A program made the position numbers and the translations under genes. This document shows, one piece after another, positions 1 to 4,715 of a stretch of 10,578 nt of DNA (its first letter is position 1; each line of letters starts with the position of its first letter). The notes beneath the pieces were generated by a model. It saw only the letters and a list, made by a program, of their open reading frames with translations, had not been told where the DNA came from and made no database searches. Source of the DNA: an uncultured Mycoplasmatota bacterium. Its GTDB lineage: Bacteria; Bacillota_I; Bacilli_A; RF39; UBA660. The stretch covers positions 1-10,578 of the forward strand of contig UWSL01000049.1 in NCBI GenBank assembly GCA_900552975.1, given 5' to 3'.

Positions 1-35
1 AAACAATTTTAAAAACAAAAAAAAATTTTATTAAT

Positions 36-75
36 AAAAAAAATAAAAAATATTAACTAAACGTTAATATTTTTT
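36..75 (-). terminator. A/T-only hairpin terminator at the end of the MIF operon
   Basis: On the minus strand, positions 75-63 and 57-45 form a perfect 13-bp inverted repeat (arms ending in TTAAC and starting in GTTAA) around a 5-base loop, followed by two T-runs down to position 36. The stop codon of the small membrane protein gene lies inside the hairpin. The stem has only one G-C pair, so it is thermodynamically weak. Its symmetry and T-runs on both sides mean it could also act on the opposite strand. Confidence 0.5.
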
Positions 76-369
76 TAGTACTCTTCGTAAATACTTATAA
101 AAAGGTTTATTGCTCTTTTTAAGTAAAAAAATAAATAAGATAAGACAAATAAACGAAACAACATAAATAATAAATCCCCATAAAAATTGACTTGTTAAAG
201 CAATATAAAGACCTATTAATCCAATAATTCCTAGCAAAACATAAACAATAAATAAATAGATTGAATGCTTATATTCATGCAAATGAGCCTGTCTATATTT
301 AATTCTAATTTCTTGCTTAATATCTTTACCTAGTTTTTTAAATTTTTTCATTATTTGCTTATCATTCAC
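64..369 (-). CDS. Small two-pass membrane protein, function unknown
   Basis: This gene encodes about 101 residues. A very basic N-terminal stretch (about residues 1-35, rich in Lys/Arg/His) is followed by two hydrophobic helices (about 36-58 and 62-83) and a basic C-terminal tail, so both ends are probably cytoplasmic. I do not recognise a family. I chose the GTG at 369 because the SD AGGTGAT (380-374) sits four bases upstream, the same arrangement as for the gene starting at 1358. The upstream in-frame GTG at 378 lies within that SD, and the ATG at 351 is too far away. It is the last gene of the operon starting at 1886, 15 bases after the MIF-like gene, and its stop codon is inside the terminator hairpin. 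A role linked to its envelope-protein neighbours is only a guess from position. Confidence 0.7.
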   Translation of the reverse strand: MNDKQIMKKFKKLGKDIKQEIRIKYRQAHLHEYKHSIYLFIVYVLLGIIGLIGLYIALTSQFLWGFIIYVVSFICLILFIFLLKKSNKPFYKYLRRVLKKY

Positions 370-384
370 TCTTATCACCTACAA

Positions 385-726
385 TTAAAAGTTATTACCA
401 TTCCAACCCCAATTTTCAAATTCACTATAACTTACATATATATTATCTGGTTTTATTTCTAATTCTTTATTCAATAAATTAGTTATTTCCTGAGTCATCA
501 TATTATATTTTTGTGAATCACAACTTCCATAAATTTTAATATCTACATAAGCAATTGGTTCACTATTTTTTCCTTGAAAATACATCTTGCATTCTGGAAC
601 AAATTCACACATTAACCAGCTTTCTTGCTTACCCAATATTTTTATTAATTCTCCAATTTTTTCTTTCATTCTTACTTCTTGATCATTAATAATTTTTTTA
701 TTTGTTCTAACTTGTACGTATGGCAT
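385..726 (-). CDS. MIF-like tautomerase (macrophage migration inhibitory factor family)
   Basis: This 113-residue protein has the length and layout of the MIF/D-dopachrome tautomerase family, whose members are trimeric enzymes using an N-terminal proline as catalytic base for phenylpyruvate keto-enol tautomerisation. Residue 2 is Pro in the start MPYVQV, matching catalytic Pro1 after Met removal. Lys33 falls on MIF Lys32 without a gap, and Ile65 on Ile64 of the active-site wall. The segments EPIAYVDIKIYG and IKPDNIYVSYSEF match the MIF blocks around SSEPCA and ISPDRVYINYYDM, and the C-terminus keeps the GWN motif. MIF Asn97 is replaced by Ser99. The oxidoreductase CXXC motif of animal MIF is absent. 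There is no signal peptide, as in animal MIF. The start has a good SD, AAGGAG at 740-735, six to eight bases upstream. The gene lies 14 bases after a secreted membrane protein gene in an envelope-protein operon. The family call is strong; the physiological substrate is unknown. Confidence 0.88.
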   Translation of the reverse strand: MPYVQVRTNKKIINDQEVRMKEKIGELIKILGKQESWLMCEFVPECKMYFQGKNSEPIAYVDIKIYGSCDSQKYNMMTQEITNLLNKELEIKPDNIYVSYSEFENWGWNGNNF

Positions 727-740
727 AATTTTATCTCCTT

Positions 741-1358
741 CTAATCATTAGTCTTTATATAAATTATAAGAATTACATTTATCAAAAAGGAAACCCCTAC
801 TACAATCCATGCAAAATTAAATGTTTTACTTTCTTTCGTAACATCTAATTGTTCCATATTCTTATTTTCTATATAACTACCCTCATTTATTTTATCACAT
901 AATGAACTATCATCACTGATATATATAGTATTACCTAAAATATTAATTTGATCAACTGATTTTTTTAAATTATAAACCAAATTAAAGTTTAAAATTTCTT
1001 TCATTTCTTTTAAATTAATATCTTTATTTAAATAAAATAAAATTTTACTTTTTTTATCACTATTTTGTTTGTCATCAATTAAAATATCTCTAAAATATTC
1101 ACCATTTACATCTTGAATCGAAACAGAATATAAATCGGTATCATTATCAATCATTCCAAGTTCATATTCTAGAATTTTACTACTTAATAAACCATTATTT
1201 AAACCGATAACCTTAACTGGTATATTTATTTTATTATCATTATTTAACACACAACGATTTACAATTATTCCCATCTTTCCAACTTCCAAAGCTCTTACTC
1301 TTGCAAAAGAAAAAATAATTAACATAATTAAAAAAGCTTTTAATATTATCTTTTTCAT
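741..1358 (-). CDS. Secreted, C-terminally membrane-anchored protein, unknown
   Basis: The protein has about 205 residues. It opens with a Sec signal peptide (MKK, hydrophobic core about 4-18, likely cleavage after VRA at residue 23). An extracytoplasmic region of about 150 residues follows, and a C-terminal transmembrane helix (about 180-202) ends in a short charged tail. No LPXTG motif is present. The ectodomain begins with alternating beta-like segments (GIIVN, NIPVKVIGLN, LEYELGMI) that resemble a cohesin or Ig-like sandwich, but I cannot assign a family. Two Cys residues in the ectodomain could form a disulfide. I chose the ATG at 1358 rather than the GTG at 1367, because AGGTGAT (1369-1363) is then correctly spaced and overlaps the upstream stop codon. 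That layout implies translational coupling to the preceding gene. It sits directly upstream of the MIF-like gene. Confidence 0.75.
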   Translation of the reverse strand: MKKIILKAFLIMLIIFSFARVRALEVGKMGIIVNRCVLNNDNKINIPVKVIGLNNGLLSSKILEYELGMIDNDTDLYSVSIQDVNGEYFRDILIDDKQNSDKKSKILFYLNKDINLKEMKEILNFNLVYNLKKSVDQINILGNTIYISDDSSLCDKINEGSYIENKNMEQLDVTKESKTFNFAWIVVGVSFLINVILIIYIKTND

Positions 1359-1367
1359 TATAATCAC

Positions 1368-1886
1368 CTACTCCTGTGGTTCATTTTCACAATACTGTTT
1401 AGTCATTTGCGTACGACTATTATTATCGACGTTAGAAAAAATTTGACACTTAGTATAATTAATTAAATACAAACCAAACATTTCTGAATTATTTCTTAAT
1501 TTACTATAAGAATGAACAAACATATATTCATCATAATTATAACTTTCACCATAAACATTATAAAATAAGTTACTTCCATCAAAATAATCATAAAAATTTT
1601 GATAAATATCATTAAGTTCAGCAGGAATTTGAATTTCTATTTGACCTTTTTTAGCTGCTATTGAATCATAAACTTGCTGTAAAGAATAAGAGCTTTCTTT
1701 TAAACGTTTAGTTTCATCATAAACAAAAGTATCATTATCATTAGTTTCTGTTGGAGCAAATTCATTATTTATAACTTCTTCCTTAAAATTAGTCGAAAGT
1801 CCATTAGTACTTTTTAGATGAACTATATATCCTCCACCAAAAATAATTGTACAAATCATCAAAACAACAAGATAATCTTTTTTCAT
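1368..1886 (-). CDS. Membrane-anchored extracytoplasmic protein, unknown; first gene of the MIF operon
   Basis: The protein has 172 residues. A short basic start (MKK) and a hydrophobic segment (about 5-23) act as a signal anchor or uncleaved signal peptide. The rest is polar, rich in Asn, Tyr, Asp and Glu, and probably lies outside the cell. A Tyr/Asn-rich stretch at about 97-125 and two Cys residues in the last third are the only marked features, and I recognise no family. The ATG at 1886 has the SD AGGTGG four bases upstream. An extended -10 promoter lies immediately before it, making this the lead gene of a four-gene unit. Its TAG stop is followed directly by, and partly overlaps, the SD of the next gene. 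Together with that gene it suggests an envelope-associated unit containing the MIF-like enzyme. Confidence 0.72.
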   Translation of the reverse strand: MKKDYLVVLMICTIIFGGGYIVHLKSTNGLSTNFKEEVINNEFAPTETNDNDTFVYDETKRLKESSYSLQQVYDSIAAKKGQIEIQIPAELNDIYQNFYDYFDGSNLFYNVYGESYNYDEYMFVHSYSKLRNNSEMFGLYLINYTKCQIFSNVDNNSRTQMTKQYCENEPQE

Positions 1887-1902
1887 ACTACCACCTATCT
1901 AA

Positions 1903-1931
1903 ATTATAACACTTCTCTTAATTAACATAAA
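1903..1931 (-). promoter_or_regulatory. Extended -10 promoter of the MIF operon
   Basis: On the minus strand TATAAT (1908-1903) is preceded by TG at 1911-1910, giving the extended form TGTTATAAT. A weak -35 candidate, TTTATG (1931-1926), lies 17 bases upstream. The expected start of transcription, near 1896, nearly coincides with the SD AGGTGG, so the leader is only about ten bases long. The promoter sits between the upstream terminator and the first gene. Confidence 0.7.
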
Positions 1932-1936
1932 GATTC

Positions 1937-1965
1937 AAAAAAAAGAACTTATTTCTAAGTCCTTT
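1937..1965 (-). terminator. Rho-independent terminator after the 101-residue protein gene
   Basis: On the minus strand AGGACTTA (1963-1956), the loop GAAA and TAAGTTCT (1951-1944) form an 8-bp stem with one G-T wobble. Two further A-T pairs extend it, and eight T residues follow the C at 1945. It lies five bases after the stop codon at 1970. Confidence 0.85.
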
Positions 1966-1969
1966 ACTA

Positions 1970-2275
1970 TTACATAGCTAATCCTTGCTTAACTTGAACA
2001 TCGTTAGAAGTAACCATTGCTTTTGTTATCTTATTACTATCAATATTTAATTCAGTTAAAGCTTGATGATAACAAGCATTTAAAACTCTAGCATCAATAA
2101 TTGATCCTCCTAAAATACTCATTATATAATCACATATTCTACTTATATCATCTAAATGATATTTTCTTATATTTTCTAACAATTTATTATTACCTCTAGC
2201 TGCATTATTAGCTACTAATCTCATTAATATTTCTCTATTAATTTCACTTTGACCATCTAAATAAATAATGTTCAT
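1970..2275 (-). CDS. Small helical cytoplasmic protein, unknown
   Basis: The protein has 101 residues, with no signal peptide or membrane segment. It is predicted to be mostly alpha-helical (for example residues 11-27, 33-55 and 60-76), with a cluster NNAARGNNKLLENIRK in the first half and a Gly-Gly turn near residue 56. I recognise no family. The ATG at 2275 has the SD AAAGGGG about eight bases upstream. The gene has its own extended -10 promoter and is followed by a clear terminator, so it can be expressed alone. No terminator is visible between it and the upstream lipoprotein gene, so read-through from the mutM unit is also possible. Confidence 0.72.
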   Translation of the reverse strand: MNIIYLDGQSEINREILMRLVANNAARGNNKLLENIRKYHLDDISRICDYIMSILGGSIIDARVLNACYHQALTELNIDSNKITKAMVTSNDVQVKQGLAM

Positions 2276-2289
2276 ATTCTTTCCCCTTT

Positions 2290-2335
2290 CTCAAGTGCTG
2301 TCGAGGATTATAACACAACATCTAACTATATGCAA
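2290..2335 (-). promoter_or_regulatory. Extended -10 promoter with a possible operator at the start site
   Basis: On the minus strand TTGCAT (2335-2330), a 17-base spacer and TATAAT (2312-2307) form a promoter. TG at 2315-2314 again gives TGTTATAAT. Just downstream, CTCGA (2305-2301) and TTGAG (2294-2290) form a small dyad around CAGCAC that would cover the start of transcription. It is unusually G+C-rich for this window and could be an operator; the operator idea is inference only. Confidence 0.7.
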
Positions 2336-2354
2336 GACTTTTTATTTTCATTAC

Positions 2355-2996
2355 TTATTTTAGTTTTTCTAAATCTTTAGTAATTTCTTCTAAAGTACGA
2401 CTATTATGTCTTGGTTTTAACATAATAGTTGCTACTTTTCCATTACTTTTAACACTTAAATTAACATCATAAAGTGAATTTATTGAATTTTGAGCACTAA
2501 TTAAAATACTAGGAATTTCATTTAAATAATTAGTATCATCTATATAAATTCCCATTTCATAGTTACGTAAAAAAGTTTTATCTGAAACTTCACCAAGTTC
2601 TCCAATAAATTTTATCTTAGGATAATTATTAAAGTATTCTGTAAGCAATTTATAATTAATAAAACTAGCATAATTAGTTGCAAATTTATAATGTCTATTA
2701 AAATTTCTTTCTTCCATTTCCCACATTGTGACCGCATTAAACTTAAAATCCTTATCATCTTTTAAAGATAAAACAAAATACTCATATTCTATTTTCCCAT
2801 TTTTTCTGTTATAAACTTTAGTTTCTTCCTTTTCTACAACGGCCTCTATTGCATATTTTTCCTTTAATTCCTTTAGTACATAATCTTGCGGATTTTTTGC
2901 ATATTCCTTATCTGCTCTTGTTTCGCCACAACCACTTAAAGTCATTAATAAACAACATAAGCTAATAAGAAAAAGCCCCTTTTGTATCTTTTTCAT
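2355..2996 (-). CDS. Putative lipoprotein, unknown function
   Basis: The protein has about 213 residues. A basic start (MKKIQK) and a hydrophobic core lead to the lipobox LSGC with Cys23 as the lipidated residue, so the mature protein should be tethered to the outer face of the membrane. The mature part is soluble and charged: an early helix (about residues 37-48) followed by mixed alpha/beta segments, including an EYEYFVLSLKDD strand and a C-terminal helix. I do not recognise the domain. I chose the ATG at 2996 over the in-frame TTG at 2999 because the SD GAGGTG (3007-3002) is five bases from the ATG. It follows mutM by only 12 bases, so it is co-transcribed and probably translationally coupled. 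That linkage probably reflects gene order rather than a role in repair. No terminator is visible after its stop codon. Confidence 0.82.
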   Translation of the reverse strand: MKKIQKGLFLISLCCLLMTLSGCGETRADKEYAKNPQDYVLKELKEKYAIEAVVEKEETKVYNRKNGKIEYEYFVLSLKDDKDFKFNAVTMWEMEERNFNRHYKFATNYASFINYKLLTEYFNNYPKIKFIGELGEVSDKTFLRNYEMGIYIDDTNYLNEIPSILISAQNSINSLYDVNLSVKSNGKVATIMLKPRHNSRTLEEITKDLEKLK

Positions 2997-3008
2997 CAAA
3001 ACACCTCT

Positions 3009-3827
3009 TTATTTTTGGCAATTTGGACAATAATATGTACTTCTTCCACCAACGACAATTCTTTTTATTATTGCTCCACATTCCTTACAAGCTTCATTTT
3101 CTCTTTTATGAACCATTAAATGTTCTTGATATCTTCCTGTAACTCCTAAACTAGAGGTATAACTTCTAATCGTTGTCCCCCCACATTTAATAGCTTCCTC
3201 AATAATTTTTTTGCTAGCCACAACAATTTGTTGACATTCATCAACTTTTATTTCGGTTCCTAAACGCAAAGGATTAATCTTTGCTCCAAAAAGGACTTCA
3301 TCAGCGTAAATATTACCTAAGCCAGATATAATTGTTTGATCAAGTAATAATGTCTTCATTGGTAATTTACGATTATGAAAATTATCATACAAGTATTCTT
3401 TAGTTAATTTATCATCAATTGGTTCAATTCCTTGTTTTTTTATTGGTTCATAATCAGCAATATTTTTTTTTAAAACTAAAGCCATTCTGCCAAACTTACG
3501 AGTATCATGATAACGAAGATCTACTCCATCTTCAAATTCAAAAATAATGTGTTCATGTTTACTTATTTCTTCATTATGGTCTTTAATAAAGTACTTGCCT
3601 TCCATTCGTAAATGACTACATAAATAATAATCACCTATATCAAACATTAACCATTTGCCTTTTCTTAAAATATCTTCAAACTTTAAACCAATTAATTTTT
3701 CTTTAAATTCTTTTACATCTGTTTCAATAATTTTATCGTATAAAATATTAACGTTTTTGATTTTTCTTCCTAGAATTCGTTTTTTTAACGTTTGTCTTAC
3801 TGTTTCTACTTCTGCTATTTCTGGCAT
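3009..3827 (-). CDS. mutM: Formamidopyrimidine-DNA glycosylase (Fpg/MutM)
   Basis: This bifunctional base-excision repair enzyme removes 8-oxoguanine and formamidopyrimidines and nicks the abasic site by beta,delta-elimination. At 272 residues it is a normal family length. After Met removal the N-terminus PE supplies the catalytic Pro2 and Glu3. Lys58 in GKW matches the conserved catalytic-site lysine. HLRMEGK (72-78) and HDTRKFG (107-113) carry the Met, Arg and Phe that fill the gap left by the flipped base. GLGNIYADEVL (169-179) is the helix-two-turn-helix signature. The C-terminus is a zinc finger with Cys247, Cys250, Cys267 and Cys270 (C-X2-C-X16-C-X2-C) and Arg262 in its hairpin. The usual MPELPEVE start reads MPEIAEVE here, with Ala in place of the second Pro. 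The ATG is fixed by the catalytic Pro; the SD AAGGAG is 11 bases upstream, inside the preceding CDF-like frame, which overlaps mutM by 80 bases. Confidence 0.97.
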   Translation of the reverse strand: MPEIAEVETVRQTLKKRILGRKIKNVNILYDKIIETDVKEFKEKLIGLKFEDILRKGKWLMFDIGDYYLCSHLRMEGKYFIKDHNEEISKHEHIIFEFEDGVDLRYHDTRKFGRMALVLKKNIADYEPIKKQGIEPIDDKLTKEYLYDNFHNRKLPMKTLLLDQTIISGLGNIYADEVLFGAKINPLRLGTEIKVDECQQIVVASKKIIEEAIKCGGTTIRSYTSSLGVTGRYQEHLMVHKRENEACKECGAIIKRIVVGGRSTYYCPNCQK

Positions 3828-4644
3828 CTTGTTTCAAACTCCTTACATTAATTTTCTTTTTTACTATATTATTACTCATTATAAGATAAGCAACATCAGC
3901 TTCTTTCAATAAATAATCCTGTAAAGTAACAATAAATGTATTAAGATCTATAATACTTAGACTTTCTTTTAAAGCAACTTCTAATTTAATTGCTTTTATT
4001 CCTCCAAAGTTATTTAATACTAATTTATCTATTTTTTTAACTTCTGTTCTATTAGTTATTTCATCAGTATATTCTTCACTTAATTCTTTATGTTCATCTT
4101 CCATTACTTTAAAACTATTTAAAATTATTTTTAAAGATTTCCAAATAATTAAACCTAAGATAAAGATACAACCTATTTTATCAGCATCTTTTAAAATAAA
4201 AATATTTATTTTACTAAGTAAAGTTGCTAAACTAACACCACATAATAAGAAGTCCATATTACTATTTAAATAACTGACTGTAAGTAAACCCTTTCTTTTA
4301 TTATAGCTAGTATTAGTTGTAAAACATCCAACTGCATATCTAATGAAAACACTTAATATAACAAATAATATTATTCCAAAACTAACCTTTGTAACTGGAT
4401 ACGTAAACGATAATAAAGTTACCAAAGTTCCTAAAATAACAAAAACCAAGCCTATTAGTGAACTTAATAAAGCTTTCTTTTTATTATTTTCTTTATTTTT
4501 AGAAGTTAAAGTAATTAAAACTATCATCAATAATTCATATATTGAACTTTCAATTAAAGTATAGCTATTACATAATAAACCACCAACAATTTTTAACAAC
4601 ATAATAACTAGACTAGCTATTATAAATTTTTTTACTTCCTTCAT
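3748..4644 (-). CDS. Degenerate cation-diffusion-facilitator-like membrane protein
   Basis: As read in the zero frame the protein has 298 residues. Six hydrophobic segments (about 7-24, 30-47, 57-80, 86-108, 125-150 and 156-178) precede a soluble domain (about 187-262). The ADKIG...WKSLKIILNSF stretch and the soluble part (TEVKKIDKLVLNNFGG, LEVALKESLS, EADVAYLIMS) match the layout of CDF TM6 and its cytoplasmic ferredoxin-like domain. CDF proteins normally export Zn, Mn, Fe or Cd using HxxxD/DxxxD sites in TM2 and TM5. Here TM2 reads IESSIYELL and TM5 NSNMD, so the metal site looks lost or altered. The last 37 or so residues are a Lys/Arg/Asn/Ser-rich tail, partly encoded by the start of mutM. 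A slip site precedes this tail. I chose the ATG at 4644 because AGGAGG (4656-4651) is ideally placed. It leads the unit containing mutM and the lipoprotein. Confidence 0.75.
   Translation of the reverse strand: MKEVKKFIIASLVIMLLKIVGGLLCNSYTLIESSIYELLMIVLITLTSKNKENNKKKALLSSLIGLVFVILGTLVTLLSFTYPVTKVSFGIILFVILSVFIRYAVGCFTTNTSYNKRKGLLTVSYLNSNMDFLLCGVSLATLLSKINIFILKDADKIGCIFILGLIIWKSLKIILNSFKVMEDEHKELSEEYTDEITNRTEVKKIDKLVLNNFGGIKAIKLEVALKESLSIIDLNTFIVTLQDYLLKEADVAYLIMSNNIVKKKINVRSLKQDARNSRSRNSKTNVKKTNSRKKNQKR
3839..3844 (-). promoter_or_regulatory. Shine-Dalgarno of mutM inside the CDF-like frame
   Basis: AAGGAG (minus strand, 3844-3839) lies 11 bases before the mutM ATG. It falls within the zero-frame reading of the CDF-like gene but just downstream of the -1 frame stop codon (3850-3848). 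Ribosomes finishing in the -1 frame would end next to this site; ribosomes in the zero frame would run across it and the mutM start. Confidence 0.75.
3848..3862 (-). other. A-AAA-AAG slip site followed by a -1 frame stop
   Basis: In the CDF-like gene the codons GTA AAA AAG place the heptamer A-AAA-AAG (3862-3856) in the exact phase used by classical -1 frameshift sites such as that of dnaX. After a -1 slip the ribosome would read GAA AAT TAA and stop at 3850-3848, giving a product of about 265 residues. That is close to where CDF proteins normally end. No strong stimulatory hairpin is evident downstream, so an indel in the A-run or chance are real alternatives. Confidence 0.4.
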
Positions 4645-4667
4645 TTTACTCCTCCTATACAACGTAT

Positions 4668-4676
4668 ATAATACCA
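4668..4676 (-). promoter_or_regulatory. Extended -10 promoter of the CDF-like/mutM unit
   Basis: On the minus strand TATTAT (4673-4668) is preceded by TG at 4676-4675 (TGGTATTAT). The -35 position (about 4696-4691, TGCTTT) is poor and overlaps the polA terminator, so the promoter would rely on the extended -10. The SD AGGAGG begins about five bases after the predicted start of transcription. Confidence 0.55.
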
Positions 4677-4685
4677 TAAATCCAT

Positions 4686-4709
4686 AAAAAAAAGCACTAT
4701 AAAGTGCCT
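4686..4709 (-). terminator. Rho-independent terminator of polA
   Basis: On the minus strand AGGCACT (4709-4703), the loop TTAT and AGTGCTT (4698-4692) form a 7-bp stem with one G-T wobble, ending in a run of eight T residues (4693-4686). It starts seven bases after the polA stop codon. This separates polA from the downstream mutM unit, which has its own promoter. Confidence 0.88.
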
Positions 4710-4715
4710 AATTAA

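Noticed and set aside
1..44. A-rich tract at the left edge as a possible origin or repeat element
   Set aside because: It is simple A/T sequence next to a terminator, with no repeated unit or DnaA-box-like motif.
741..1358. Sortase-anchored surface protein
   Set aside because: The C-terminus has a transmembrane helix but no LPXTG-type motif before it.
3655..3912. Plus-strand open frame opposite the mutM start
   Set aside because: It is antisense to mutM and the CDF-like gene, has no SD, and its hydrophobic, Phe-rich product is typical of a shadow frame in A+T-rich DNA.
4343..4564. Plus-strand open frame opposite the CDF-like gene
   Set aside because: It lies wholly inside a better supported gene on the other strand, with no SD or promoter.
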